From Hoylesella pleuritidis JCM 14110 (GTDB taxonomy: Bacteria; Bacteroidota; Bacteroidia; Bacteroidales; Bacteroidaceae), in the NCBI RefSeq assembly GCF_000613725.1, contig NZ_BAJN01000017.1, forward strand, positions 1 to 39,662: a DNA stretch of 39,662 bases, written 5' to 3'. The notes beneath the pieces are model-generated. The model saw only the letters and a program-made list of their open reading frames with translations. It was not told the DNA's origin and did not search any database. Positions 27,668 to 36,964 of this stretch are shown here, piece after piece. Position 1 is the stretch's first letter. Each line of letters begins with the position of its first letter. A program made the translations under genes and the position numbers.

Positions 27668-29236
27668 CTATCTATCAATATCAGGAATTACATAATCTAA
27701 TGAAGCACCGACAGCTATCAGATCGGCAATCTTCTCACCGCGCAGCATTTCATCCATTGCAGAAACCAACGGGAGTCCCATCGGACGGAATTTCAAACGA
27801 TAGGGACTCTTATCACCCTTGCTGTCTAAATAAACTCCAATTTCTCCACGAGAACCTTCACAAGAGAAATACCACTGTCCTTCCGGAACTTTGATAATTG
27901 GTTTTTGTTTGATATAGAAATCGCCTTCGGGAATATTATCAATGAGCTGTTCAATAATATGAATACTCTGTTCCATCTCATCCATACGCACCATATAACG
28001 GTCAAAGCTGTCACCGTTATTATAAATGATCTCTTTAAAGTCCACTTGATCATACATTGCATAGGGATGATTCTTACGAACATCATTAGCCCATCCCGCT
28101 GCACGACCTGTTCCTCCGGTACAGCCATAACTGATAGCATCTTCCTTAGAAAGTACACCTACATCCTTAAAACGATTATGCAGAATCACATTTCCGGTAA
28201 AAACATCGTGGTACTCTTTAAACTTCGGCTTCATATAAGCACAAAGTTTTTTCACGTTTTGCACAAAATTAGGGTCTATATCATCCTGACAGCCACCGAT
28301 TCTATAATAATTCTGAATCAAACGACCACCGGTAGTCTCCTCCATCACATTCAAGACTTGCTCACGGTCGCGCATTCCATAAATAAATGCAGTTAATGCA
28401 CCGAGATCCTGTGCACAACAGCTATAAAACAAAAGATGCGAATCAAGACGCTGAAGTTCATCCATTATTGTACGGATATACTTAATACGGTCGCTTAACT
28501 CCACTCCCATAGCTTCCTCAATAACACCCACCAAGGCATGGCGGTTCATCATCGCACTGAGGTAATCCATACGATCCGTAAAAGCAAGGGTCTGCGGATA
28601 GGTATAGCTCTCGGATATTTTTTCGATGCCGCGATGAATATATCCGCAATGAGGATAAACTTTTCGAATTGTTTCCCCATCTAAAATTGTCTGCAAACGG
28701 AGTACACCGTGCGTAGCAGGATGCTGCGGACCGATATTGATTACATAATCATCATCTGTAAACAGAAGTTTTTTCGTGGCCACAAGTTTTCCTTCCGCAT
28801 CCAAACTATACTCTAAAGTGTAGTCAGGTTCTGGGTCATCAAACATCGGAGCCTTATTCTTTTCAGGATCCATATCAAAATCTTTCCGGAGCGGATAACC
28901 CACAAAATCACTGCGCAAAAACAGACGTCGCATATCAGGGTGACCGAGGAACTTAATACCCAGAAAATCAAAGACTTCACGCTCGAGCATCTCTGCGGCT
29001 TTCCAAAGATGGCTAATCGTTGGCAGAAAAGCATCTTCTCGGCTTGCGGTTAACGCTTTAACAGAAGCCCGTTCGTGGCTTTTCGTATTCTCAAGAATAT
29101 AGATACAACCCAACCCCTCATCACCGAAATCTTCTCCAATGATCGTTACAAGGAAGTCGAAATGTTTTTCGTTCTTCAACTTAGACATCTCTGATGAGAA
29201 GTCATTCAGATTAAATTCTAAATTATTCAGCTTCAT
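27668..29236 (-). CDS. nuoCD: Complex I fused subunit C/D
   Basis: One 522-residue chain carries NuoC (about residues 1-150) and NuoD (about 165-522). The NuoC part ends in SDFVGYPLRKDFDMDPE, the usual signature. The NuoD part has INIGPQHPATHGVLRL with the quinone-site His, TDRMDYLSAMMNRHAL, GGTGRAAGWANDVRKNHPY and the C-terminal SLDYVIPDIDR. NuoC-NuoD fusion is known from many Bacteroidetes and from E. coli. It lies 6 nt after nuoB and 2 nt before nuoH. Confidence 0.95.
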   Translation of the reverse strand: MKLNNLEFNLNDFSSEMSKLKNEKHFDFLVTIIGEDFGDEGLGCIYILENTKSHERASVKALTASREDAFLPTISHLWKAAEMLEREVFDFLGIKFLGHPDMRRLFLRSDFVGYPLRKDFDMDPEKNKAPMFDDPEPDYTLEYSLDAEGKLVATKKLLFTDDDYVINIGPQHPATHGVLRLQTILDGETIRKVYPHCGYIHRGIEKISESYTYPQTLAFTDRMDYLSAMMNRHALVGVIEEAMGVELSDRIKYIRTIMDELQRLDSHLLFYSCCAQDLGALTAFIYGMRDREQVLNVMEETTGGRLIQNYYRIGGCQDDIDPNFVQNVKKLCAYMKPKFKEYHDVFTGNVILHNRFKDVGVLSKEDAISYGCTGGTGRAAGWANDVRKNHPYAMYDQVDFKEIIYNNGDSFDRYMVRMDEMEQSIHIIEQLIDNIPEGDFYIKQKPIIKVPEGQWYFSCEGSRGEIGVYLDSKGDKSPYRLKFRPMGLPLVSAMDEMLRGEKIADLIAVGASLDYVIPDIDR

Positions 29237-29242
29237 AACGTC

Positions 29243-29866
29243 TTACGCTTCCTTTATATTAAAATCTTCGGGAACATTCGTTACAACGATTGGCTTGTGC
29301 TCTTTGCGATTAGCTCCGCCAAAGAACTTCTCCACTTTCACCTTACGTTGCAATTGCATCATACCATAGAGAATGGCCTCTGGACGCGGAGGACACCCCG
29401 GGATAAACACATCCACAGGCACAATTTCTTCGATACCGCGGACAACATGATAACTGGATTTGAACGGTCCACCGCTAATGGCACATCCACCCACAGCAAT
29501 AACATATTTCGGATCGGCCATTTCATCGTAAAGACGGCGCATTACAGGAGCCATCTTATTCGTTATCGTTCCGGCACACATTATCAAATCGGCCTGACGT
29601 GGAGAATTCCTCGTTACCTCAAAACCAAAACGAGCAAAGTCATAACGAGCACATCCCACAGCCATAAATTCAATTCCACAACAACTTGTAGCGAAAGTCA
29701 ATGACCAAAGAGAATTGCTGCGTCCCCAGTTAATTGCTTGATCAAGTGACCCCACAATAACATTAACGCCGCCTTCATTTAATTCTTTTGCGATCTTTTC
29801 AAGAGATTCGTTATCCGTAAACTCGCCATAAGGAATACTCTTGATATTCGGCTTCTTTACTTCCAT
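29243..29866 (-). CDS. nuoB: Complex I subunit B, N2 cluster subunit
   Basis: NuoB holds the terminal [4Fe-4S] cluster N2 next to quinone. The four ligands are visible: the tandem cysteines in FATSCCGIEFMA, the Cys in AVGGCAISGG, and that in IPGCPPRPEA. The ATG at 29866 (MEVKKPNIK) gives 207 residues. A longer frame would start at 29887 inside nuoA but lacks support from homologues. It overlaps the end of nuoA by 10 nt. Confidence 0.94.
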   Translation of the reverse strand: MEVKKPNIKSIPYGEFTDNESLEKIAKELNEGGVNVIVGSLDQAINWGRSNSLWSLTFATSCCGIEFMAVGCARYDFARFGFEVTRNSPRQADLIMCAGTITNKMAPVMRRLYDEMADPKYVIAVGGCAISGGPFKSSYHVVRGIEEIVPVDVFIPGCPPRPEAILYGMMQLQRKVKVEKFFGGANRKEHKPIVVTNVPEDFNIKEA

Positions 29867-30207
29867 TCCAATGCTCCTTTCCGCCAAGCATAAGCTAAGC
29901 CAAATACCAGTACCAACAGGAAGAACCCGATGCTGACAAGTGCCATCGGACCGAACTGCTTAACGACAACAGCCCACGGATAAAGAAAGACTGTCTCAAT
30001 GTCAAACATCAGAAAAAGGATAGCAAAAAGATAGTATCCTATGTTCACGGGAATCCAAGAGGAACCACGAGTAGGAATACCACATTCAAAGGGTTCTCCT
30101 TTCACCGGATTATATGATCGCGGACCGATCAACTTAGCAATGACATAAGCTGCCACAACCAAGAATACGGCCGTTATCAAAACGGTAATCAATAAGATAA
30201 AATACAT
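29857..30207 (-). CDS. nuoA: Complex I subunit A
   Basis: The 116-residue membrane subunit has three helices. Its cytoplasmic loop carries PFECGIPTRG, the conserved Cys loop next to the quinone site, and the second helix region has LFLMFDIETVFLYPWA, which is diagnostic of NuoA. It is the first gene of the operon. The next genes follow with overlaps or very short gaps as far as nuoN. Confidence 0.94.
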   Translation of the reverse strand: MYFILLITVLITAVFLVVAAYVIAKLIGPRSYNPVKGEPFECGIPTRGSSWIPVNIGYYLFAILFLMFDIETVFLYPWAVVVKQFGPMALVSIGFFLLVLVFGLAYAWRKGALEWK

Positions 30208-30254
30208 ATAACGTTATTAATGTTGTAATTCTGTTCTTATATCTTTTGCGAATG

Positions 30255-30262
30255 CAAAGTTA
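30255..30262 (-). promoter_or_regulatory. Candidate -7 element of the nuo operon
   Basis: TAACTTTG on the minus strand fits TAnnTTTG and lies about 48 nt before the nuoA ATG. I found no clear TTTG at the expected 19-nt distance, so the promoter is only half supported. Confidence 0.5.
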
Positions 30263-30350
30263 ACAATTATTCTGTAATTAAGATGTCACTTTGCTATTTT
30301 TATTTAATACAATTTCCCCTACCAACCAATTATATCGAATAGGGAAACAA

Positions 30351-30392
30351 ACAAAGGCACGAACCCGGTATGCATTTACTGGGTTCTGTGCC
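30351..30392 (-). terminator. Probable terminator of ppdK
   Basis: GGCACGAACCC (30356-30366) pairs with GGGTTCTGTGCC (30381-30392) with one bulged base. On the minus strand it is followed by TTTGTTTGTTT, a broken T-tract. It lies about 45 nt after the ppdK stop. Confidence 0.7.
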
Positions 30393-30435
30393 AAATATTT
30401 CATATAAAATGATAGATCATAGACCGAGAGGAACT

Positions 30436-33153
30436 TTATTCCACAGCCGCCTGTGCCGCAGCCAAACGCGCGATGGGGACACGAAATGGTGAGCAGCTGA
30501 CATAATTAAGTCCGACACGATGACAGAACTTAACCGAAGATGGTTCTCCCCCGTGTTCGCCGCAGATTCCGCACACCAAATCGGAACGTGTACTACGACC
30601 TTTCTTGACAGCCATCTCTATGAGTTGCCCTACTCCTTGTTGGTCGAGCACCTGGAAAGGATCCACCTTTAAGATTTTCTTCTCTAAATAAGCGGGCAAG
30701 AAACTGGCAATATCATCCCGACTGTACCCGTATGTCATCTGCGTGAGATCATTCGTTCCAAAGCTAAAGTACTCAGCTTTCTTTGCTATCATATCAGCAG
30801 TAAGGGCGGCACGCGGTATTTCGATCATCGTACCAATACGATAAGGAATCTCAACACCCTCCTCAGCAAATAATTCTGCGGCCGTTTGGCGAATGACTTT
30901 CTCCTGAACATCAAACTCTTTAACAATACCAATAAGCGGAACCATTATCTCGGGATGTGGGTCATACCCCTCTTTTTTCAACTGAATAGCTGCACCTAAG
31001 ATTGCCTTTGTCTGCATGGCCGTAATTTCAGGATAGGTGTTTCCCAAACGGCAGCCACGATGCCCCAGCATCGGATTATGTTCACTCAATGAGTTAACGC
31101 GTTGTTGGATGTGGTGAACACTAACCCCCATCTCTTTGGCCATAGCTTCCTGGCCTTCTAAATCGTGAGGAACGAACTCGTGAAGGGGTGGATCCAACAA
31201 CCGAACATTCACAGGATAGCCGTCCATTGCTTTCAGAATGCCGTAGAAATCCTGCTTCTGGTAAGGCAAAAGTTTTTCAAGCGCCTTCTTACGCCCATCG
31301 GTCGTCTCGGCCAAAATCATCTCACGCATTGCCTTGATCTTCTCGTTTTCAAAGAACATATGTTCTGTACGACAAAGGCCAATACCCAAAGCACCGAAAC
31401 TGCGAGCCACTTTTGCATCGTGAGGCGTATCTGCATTGGTGCGCACTTGCAGTTTGGTATATTTCTCACAGAGTTTCATCAGATCGGAAAAATCGCCGCT
31501 CACCTCTGCGGGTTTAGTCTGGACCTCACCCAAATACACTTCGCCTGTAGATCCATTCAATGAAATATAATCGCCCTCACGAAGCACGACGCCGTCTATC
31601 TCAACCGTGCGCGATTTGTAGTCGACGCTGATAGCACCGGCACCTGAGACACAGCATTTACCCATTCCACGGGCTACGACAGCCGCGTGAGAGGTCATTC
31701 CACCCCGCGCCGTCAAAATGCCTTCAGCTGCTGACATACCTGCCAAATCTTCGGGAGATGTTTCAATACGCACCATCACTACCTCGTGGCCGTCGGCGTG
31801 CCATTTCGTCGCGTCATCAGCAAAGAAAACAATCTGACCGCAAGCCGCTCCCGGTGATGCAGGCAAACCACGTGTAAGAACCTTAGCCTGGCTCTGTGCC
31901 AACTTATCAAACACAGGGTGAAGCAGCTCGTCAAGTTTGTTAGGCTCACAACGATTAAGTGCTGTCTTCTCGTCAATCTCACCCTCATGAAGTAAATCCA
32001 TCGCAATCTTCACCATCGCCGTACCAGTACGCTTACCATTGCGCGTTTGCAAGAACCACAACTTACCTTCTTGTACCGTAAATTCCATATCTTGCATATC
32101 GTGATAGTGCTTCTCAAGCTTAGCTTGAATATCATTCAATTGGGCATAAATTTCAGGCATTGCTTCTTCCATTGAAGGATATTTCGCCGCACGGATATCT
32201 TCATCCACACCTTGTAATTTAGCCCAACGCAAACTTCCTTCTTTGGTAATCTGCTGTGGCGTGCGAATACCCGCGACAACATCCTCTCCCTGCGCATTGA
32301 CAAGATATTCTCCATTAAAACGGTCTTCGCCCGTTGCTGCATCACGACTGAAACAAACACCAGTAGCCGATGTATTGCCCATATTACCAAAGACCATCGC
32401 CATCACCGAAACGGCAGTACCCCACTCAGACGGGATTCCTTCCATCTTGCGATACAAAATAGCACGCTCGTTCATCCAACTGTCGAATACAGCACAGATT
32501 GCTCCCCATAATTGGGTCATCGGTTCAGTTGGGAAATCCTTTCCGGTTTGCTTCTTAATCGCCTCTTTAAACAGCACAACGAGACTTTTCAATTCCTCAA
32601 CGCTCATCTCATTATCCTGTTTAATGCCACGCTTAGCTTTTACTTGTTGAATAATTGCCTCGAACGGATCGATATCCTCCTTATTAACCGGCTTCATCCC
32701 CAACACCACATCACCATACATTTGTACGAAACGGCGATAACTGTCATAGGCAAATCGCTCATTGCCAGTCTTCTTTGCTAATCCCTCAACAACTTCATCA
32801 TTTAGGCCCAAGTTTAAAATCGTATCCATCATACCTGGCATTGAAGCACGTGCACCAGAACGCACGGAAACAAGCAATGGATTAGCAATATCGCCAAATT
32901 TCGCATTCATCAGCTTTTCAATATGGCGCACTGAAGCTTCAACCTCTTTCTTCAACAATGCTACAACTTCTGTCTTACCCTTTTCAAAGTATTCGTTACA
33001 AACATCTGTGGTAATCGTAAATCCCGGAGGGACGGGAACACCGATAAGATTCATCTCGGCCAGATTGGCACCTTTACCACCCAGCAGATTTCTCATATCC
33101 GCCTTACCTTCGGCCTTACCATTGCCAAAGGTATAAACTCTTTTTTCGCTCAT
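30436..33153 (-). CDS. ppdK: Pyruvate, phosphate dikinase
   Basis: PPDK interconverts pyruvate, ATP and phosphate with PEP, AMP and pyrophosphate. In fermenting Bacteroidetes it can run in the glycolytic direction. The 905-residue protein has the N-terminal ATP-grasp domain (GGKGANLAEMNLIGVPVPPG, then SVRSGARASMPGMMDT), the central phosphohistidine domain with the catalytic His in GGMTSHAAVVARGMGK, and the C-terminal PEP/pyruvate TIM barrel (LCRTEHMFF, FSFGTNDLTQMTYGYSRDD, GICGEHGG). Length is normal for bacterial PPDK. It is a single-gene unit with its own promoter at 33201-33231 and probable terminator at 30351. No PPDK regulatory protein is nearby. Confidence 0.97.
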   Translation of the reverse strand: MSEKRVYTFGNGKAEGKADMRNLLGGKGANLAEMNLIGVPVPPGFTITTDVCNEYFEKGKTEVVALLKKEVEASVRHIEKLMNAKFGDIANPLLVSVRSGARASMPGMMDTILNLGLNDEVVEGLAKKTGNERFAYDSYRRFVQMYGDVVLGMKPVNKEDIDPFEAIIQQVKAKRGIKQDNEMSVEELKSLVVLFKEAIKKQTGKDFPTEPMTQLWGAICAVFDSWMNERAILYRKMEGIPSEWGTAVSVMAMVFGNMGNTSATGVCFSRDAATGEDRFNGEYLVNAQGEDVVAGIRTPQQITKEGSLRWAKLQGVDEDIRAAKYPSMEEAMPEIYAQLNDIQAKLEKHYHDMQDMEFTVQEGKLWFLQTRNGKRTGTAMVKIAMDLLHEGEIDEKTALNRCEPNKLDELLHPVFDKLAQSQAKVLTRGLPASPGAACGQIVFFADDATKWHADGHEVVMVRIETSPEDLAGMSAAEGILTARGGMTSHAAVVARGMGKCCVSGAGAISVDYKSRTVEIDGVVLREGDYISLNGSTGEVYLGEVQTKPAEVSGDFSDLMKLCEKYTKLQVRTNADTPHDAKVARSFGALGIGLCRTEHMFFENEKIKAMREMILAETTDGRKKALEKLLPYQKQDFYGILKAMDGYPVNVRLLDPPLHEFVPHDLEGQEAMAKEMGVSVHHIQQRVNSLSEHNPMLGHRGCRLGNTYPEITAMQTKAILGAAIQLKKEGYDPHPEIMVPLIGIVKEFDVQEKVIRQTAAELFAEEGVEIPYRIGTMIEIPRAALTADMIAKKAEYFSFGTNDLTQMTYGYSRDDIASFLPAYLEKKILKVDPFQVLDQQGVGQLIEMAVKKGRSTRSDLVCGICGEHGGEPSSVKFCHRVGLNYVSCSPFRVPIARLAAAQAAVE

Positions 33154-33200
33154 AAGTCGATTATATCAATTATTTATATGTAGGATTTCATTTTGTGCTG

Positions 33201-33231
33201 CAAATATACGGTAATTTCACCACGTAACAAA
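33201..33231 (-). promoter_or_regulatory. Bacteroidetes-type promoter of ppdK
   Basis: TATATTTG (33208-33201) and TTTG (33231-33228) are separated by 19 nt on the minus strand, an excellent match. The leader is about 40 nt. Confidence 0.82.
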
Positions 33232-33571
33232 ACTTTTAATCGGAAATTTGTAAAGTCGACATTACATTTTTGCCTGTTATCGCAAACAGTTCTCACATAC
33301 AAACAAGTTCCTACAATAAGCAAACAGATTTTCAACTTAATGGATAATCTCTCTCCGGATCCGTTCCATCAGCGAATCTATATCACTTAATTATATGGAA
33401 CCCGTTACATACTGCCTTTCTCCCCTACTCTCCCACACAATATCGGTAAAAGTTTCTATTTCCTTATAAAAGTCTTAGGAATATTTACCATAACAGAAAC
33501 TGAATTATTCCGCTTGTAAAGATTAATCCTCATCGTATTTTCTATGAATACTTTTTCTATCAGTATACGAA
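33232..33571. other. Gene-free gap between ppdK and the conjugative-element scar
   Basis: No reading frame, hairpin or repeat of note was found. Its left part belongs to the ppdK upstream region. The boundary between chromosome and element remnants probably lies in or near this stretch, since the first element-derived protein fragment follows at once. Confidence 0.55.
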
Positions 33572-33838
33572 TCAAGCCGAATGTTTAGGTATAGAATCCA
33601 AACTCACCATTTGCTTTAAGCTATAAATAGTTCTCTCCGAGTAAACGCTATTGCCCGGCTTATAGGTTCTTAAATCAGAGAACACAAACTGCGTTCCTTT
33701 CTGTGCGCCGAACTTTCGGTAATAGTCATTGAGCATCTTCGCACAATGGCTCGCCTTGTTGTCGATATGATCTGAGTACCCATTTTCATCAATCATGCGT
33801 AGATCAAGGCTCATCTTTCTGGCATAATCAGTAGTTAA
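33572..33838 (-). pseudogene. Fragment of the giant SNF2-helicase/DNA-methylase protein of Bacteroidetes mobile elements
   Basis: The minus-strand frame from 33838 reads LTTDYARKMSLDLRMID, then SDHIDNKASHCAKMLNDYYR and AQKGTQFVFSDLRTYKPG. This is a very characteristic block from the near-2000-residue SNF2/methylase protein carried by many Bacteroides conjugative transposons and phages. Similarity stops near VYSE, at about residue 65. The last 20 residues are unrelated, and a stop lies just upstream of the first matching residue. Only about 70 of roughly 2000 residues remain, so this is debris and not a functional gene. Confidence 0.72.
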
Positions 33839-34124
33839 GAATTAAGGGAAATAAAGGGAAGCGCAAGGAAAGTAACTATTTGAAGTAGTGTCATTTAGCT
33901 TTTTCTTTCTATTTTGAGGGTAAGCGAAAACGAGCATCAAACGGCAGGAGTTCCGTTACCTAGTCGTAACCCATCGAGGAAAAAGCAAAAAGGGGTTACG
34001 GATTGAATGTAAACAACTGTGGTTTAGGTGCCTATTCTTTATCTTTCATTTTTCTGCATCGCTCAGGAATACTTGTTCATATGTACTTTGCAGGCAAAGG
34101 AAATGTAGAAAAAACGACAGAAAA

Positions 34125-35121
34125 ATGAATGTAAACAAACTGAAAGTATCGTTCTTCGTCCAGGCGAAACGAACCGACAAGAAAGGACTTGTGCCTGTCA
34201 TCGGGCGCATCTCTGTGGGCAGAACCCATTCGGGCTTCTCCACCAAATGCAAGACTTCGCTCGCTCTTTGGGACAGCCGTAAGCAACGGCTCGTCGGCAA
34301 GAGTGCAATGGCGGTGTCCGTCAATCAGAAACTCGGTGAAAGGGAAGAATCTTTTACCGCCACCGATGTGAGGGATGCCTATCAGGGACAAATCCACCGT
34401 CAAGCCTTGCTCTTGGAGAGTTTCGGGGATTATCTCACACAGACAAAGGAGCGTATAGGCATCGACCGAGCCTTAAAGACATTCAAGCTCCGTACTTACC
34501 AGCTATCCCTGCTCCGTGAGTATGTGCAGAAGAAGCACAAGGTAAGCGACATTCTCCTTTCACTGTTGGACAAATCCTTTATCAAGGGCTTCGAGTATTA
34601 TCTCACCATCGACCGCAAACTGAAACGCAGCAGCATATCAAGCGCCCTGTCCACCTTGCAGACCATCGTCCGTATGGCGGTGAAGAAAGGCGTCCTGGAT
34701 TTCTATCCTTTCTTTGGTTACAGCTATGAGCGCCCTAAGGGAGAGCCGAGAAGCATCACGCAAGACGAACTACAAAAGATAATTGACTTGGAGATTGAGT
34801 GGGAGAGCTACCGCATTGTCCGTGATTTGTTCGTCTTCTCCTGCTTCACAGGTCTGGCAATCTCAGATGTCCGTAACTTTCGTGAGGAAAACATTGTTTT
34901 GGAAGAAGGAGAACTCTGCATCAAGGCAGACGGATGAAGACCAAGACACCGTACCGTGTACAAGTACTTCCCCCTGCGCTGACTATCATGAATCGCTATA
35001 GAGGCATAAGGCTGGTTTTATATTTGATGTTCCTACTACCGAATTATTCTCAATGGCATGCACTACATACAGAGAAACATCGGCATGGGAAGCCCGCTGA
35101 CCTTCCACATGGCAAGGCATA
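34125..35121 (+). pseudogene. Tyrosine recombinase (CTnDOT-type integrase), truncated and frameshifted
   Basis: The first 270 codons are open. They begin MNVNKLKVSFFVQAKRTDKK with the arm-binding domain (GRISVGRTHSGFSTK), a SAM-like core-binding domain, and the start of the catalytic domain with LFVFSCFTGLAISDVRNF. This is box I, without the usual Arg, as in IntDOT-type enzymes. Around residue 70 about 15 residues normally found after VNQKLG seem to be missing. After the stop at 34937 the sequence goes on in other frames: KTKTPYRVQVLPPALTIMNR, then IFDVPTTELFSMACTTYRE, then SPLTFHMARH, the HxxR box, at about 35121. Everything beyond, including the catalytic Tyr, is absent. The element it belonged to cannot integrate or excise with this enzyme. 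Confidence 0.85.
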
Positions 35122-35307
35122 GAGAATTTTATAAACATCAAATAATCAACAGATTATATTGTTTTTCAATAAAGGAAGGTAACGATAAGGAAACCAGAGA
35201 GCTTCTATACTCTACCTTATTTTGCAATTTCAAAGAGCCACTTTATTTATTGCAAAGATAAGGGTATATCGTGAGAAAAAAGAATTTTCTCCAAATTATT
35301 TTCGTAG

Positions 35308-35331
35308 AGCCGTCCATTGGGGCGGCTTTTT
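35308..35331 (+). terminator. Rho-independent terminator downstream of the integrase remnant
   Basis: AGCCGTCC and GGGCGGCT form an 8-bp stem (one G-T pair) around ATTG, followed by TTTTTG. Orientation suits the plus strand and the integrase transcript. Confidence 0.82.
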
Positions 35332-35740
35332 GTTTTCCGTGTATTCTATTCTATGATGAAATGCAGTCTTCAAAGACTACGTTTCTGTTTTTTCCCTACT
35401 TCTCGCACATCCTCCACTTATGTCCGTGTATCATGTCGTGATCGGTTGTTCGTTGTCAGCGGCAAAGGTAGTTCCGGGCTTCTACGGACAAAAAGGTCGG
35501 GGCGGCAAGCCGTTTAGACGACAATCTCCACACTTCCATTTCATTGCAGGTAGTATTCTCGCCGTAAAACCTTGTTTATCCTAAGCCCTACCTTTTTATG
35601 CCACTGAAACGAAAACGACCGACCCGACGGAAAGACGCAGAAAAAAAAATGTCGGATATGCGAGAAATAGGGAAAAGAAAAAGTTGAAACTCAACTCCTT
35701 CACCTCTGGAATCCGCATAAAATCAAAAAAATCAGACAAG
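35332..35740. other. Non-coding conjugative-element DNA
   Basis: No convincing gene was found. A 66-codon frame at 35317-35517 starts inside the terminator and has no protein character. The GC-richer stretch about 35440-35600 resembles the spacers that surround cargo in CTnDOT-like elements, by recollection only. Nothing else is seen. Confidence 0.5.
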
Positions 35741-36019
35741 ATGAAACTGAGATACAAAATATCAATTTTGGTGGCACTTGCACTCGCTGGCTCTCTCCTT
35801 TGTGGCGGAAGTGTTTGGCTTTGGCTGGCAGGGATATGTGCAGGAAAATTCCTCATTCGGCTACTCCTTACCATCGCTTTGGCTATCACAGTGTACATTC
35901 TGACTTATGATCTCGTTATGGTTGCACTTTATGCCCCTATTAAATGTATAAAGAATGAACCCAATTGGAACGTAAATTGGCTTTTCCTACTCACCCCGAA
36001 GTTAGGATGGGGTGGATAA
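35741..36019 (+). CDS. Small membrane protein of the element, function unknown
   Basis: This 92-residue protein starts MKLRYKISILV. The longest frame begins 19 codons earlier, but its first part is basic and unlike a membrane protein. There are two hydrophobic segments: about residues 7-30 (ISILVALALAGSLLCGGSVWLWL) and about 36-62 (FLIRLLLTIALAITVYILTY). The end, NWLFLLTPKLGWGG, is hydrophobic too. No known domain was recognised. It lies between the integrase remnant and the Kiwa genes, on the same strand. It could be a real element gene or the remnant of one. Confidence 0.45.
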   Translation: MKLRYKISILVALALAGSLLCGGSVWLWLAGICAGKFLIRLLLTIALAITVYILTYDLVMVALYAPIKCIKNEPNWNVNWLFLLTPKLGWGG

Positions 36020-36070
36020 CCGTTCAAGAAGAACAGACAGAGTAAAAAAGGTCAGCAGACTTGCTGCCCA

Positions 36071-36176
36071 CTCCTTTCTTTCATGAGCTTCGGGCGAAAG
36101 AGGAAAGGAGCAAAGAAACCCCGATGAAAAGCACCTCGTTACTTTTGGCGGTGGGTTGAGACAGCTCAAAAGTAAC
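36071..36176. repeat. Two hairpins at the left edge of the defence cargo
   Basis: GTTACTTTTG (36138-36147) and CAAAAGTAAC (36167-36176) are exact inverted arms with a 19-nt loop, followed by AAAAAGCCATTTTT. Just before, about 36071-36110, CTCCTTTCTTTC pairs with GAAAGAGGAAAGGAG around a short loop with a bulge. Such hairpins are familiar at module ends in Bacteroides conjugative transposons. A role as terminator or recombination hot spot is inference. Confidence 0.55.
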
Positions 36177-36262
36177 AAAAAGCCATTTTTGGGCAAGGAC
36201 AGTTCTACATATTGCCATTTTGTCGCATCAAATAGACTTTATGGCAGCTAAAACCTATTGGT

Positions 36263-36370
36263 ATGCTACTTGCTTTATCTGTTGTAAGTTGTAATAGACA
36301 AAACGATGCAAATAGAAAACATAATATGATTACAGATGTGGAAGCACCCTCTCCTTGGCATAAAAGATAA
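36263..36370 (+). CDS. Very short lipoprotein-like frame, possibly a 3' remnant
   Basis: ATG 36263 reads MLLALSVVSCNRQNDANRK and ends DVEAPSPWHKR at 36370, 35 residues. LSVVSC looks like a lipobox, but the signal peptide before it is very short. A stop lies only 30 nt upstream in frame, so the N-terminus may be lost. It ends 12 nt before kwaA and is AT-rich like it. It may be part of the cargo or chance. Confidence 0.3.
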   Translation: MLLALSVVSCNRQNDANRKHNMITDVEAPSPWHKR

Positions 36371-36382
36371 TAATTATAAATT

Positions 36383-36964
36383 GTGATTAAAAAAATAGGT
36401 TTTTTCTTCTTGTCGCTTTGGTTGTTATTTGTTATGATAATTATCATAACAATAAGGATTCCTATTTGTTTTTCGAAAGATTATTCATTTGTTGGTATCT
36501 CCTACTTGCTTTTAACCAATATTATCCCACTATGTTCCGGTTTAGCTTTGTTCATAGGAGGATGTTCATATTTCAACTTCGAGCACCAACTGAAAGGCAC
36601 AAAGGAATTAACGTTTAAAATTACAGAAATCGAGAATATTGATTACGAGCACTTGACTTTTCTTACAACATACATCATTCCATTAGTCTGTTTCCAGTTT
36701 GAGAATTTGCGATATGTCATTGTCTTTGTTATTTTGCTCATTATAATTGGCTTAATATATATACGTACTGATATCTTTTACACAAATCCAACCTTGGCTC
36801 TGCTGAAGTTTAGGATTTATAAAGTGACAGGGACTTTCAGAAAAGAAGAAGTGAGGGAGAATATAATTATAATAACGAAAGAAGAATTAAATATCAAAGA
36901 TGATGTGAAATATATCAAGTTGGATAAACGGATTTATTATGCTTCAAAAGTAAAAAACAGATGA
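36383..36964 (+). CDS. kwaA: KwaA, membrane subunit of the Kiwa anti-phage system
   Basis: The 193-residue protein has four predicted membrane helices: about residues 5-27 (FFFLSLWLLFVMIIIITI), 40-62 (YLLLTNIIPLCSGLALFIGG), 90-107 (LTFLTTYIIPLVCFQFE) and 109-128 (YVIVFVILLIIIGLIYI). A cytoplasmic tail follows, with FYTNPTLALLKFRIYKV, a phrase common to KwaA and related defence membrane proteins. Kiwa is a two-gene defence system in which membrane KwaA forms a complex with KwaB and responds to phage attack at the envelope. The start is GTG 36383, since an in-frame stop lies 2 codons upstream. The stop overlaps the kwaB start by 4 nt (ATGA). The gene is strikingly more AT-rich than its neighbours, so it has a foreign origin. 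The name rests on topology, length and partner, not on a search. Confidence 0.8.
   Translation: MIKKIGFFFLSLWLLFVMIIIITIRIPICFSKDYSFVGISYLLLTNIIPLCSGLALFIGGCSYFNFEHQLKGTKELTFKITEIENIDYEHLTFLTTYIIPLVCFQFENLRYVIVFVILLIIIGLIYIRTDIFYTNPTLALLKFRIYKVTGTFRKEEVRENIIIITKEELNIKDDVKYIKLDKRIYYASKVKNR

Noticed and set aside
35317..35517. 66-codon frame after the integrase terminator
   Set aside because: It begins within the terminator hairpin and shows Arg/Ser-rich, non-protein-like composition.
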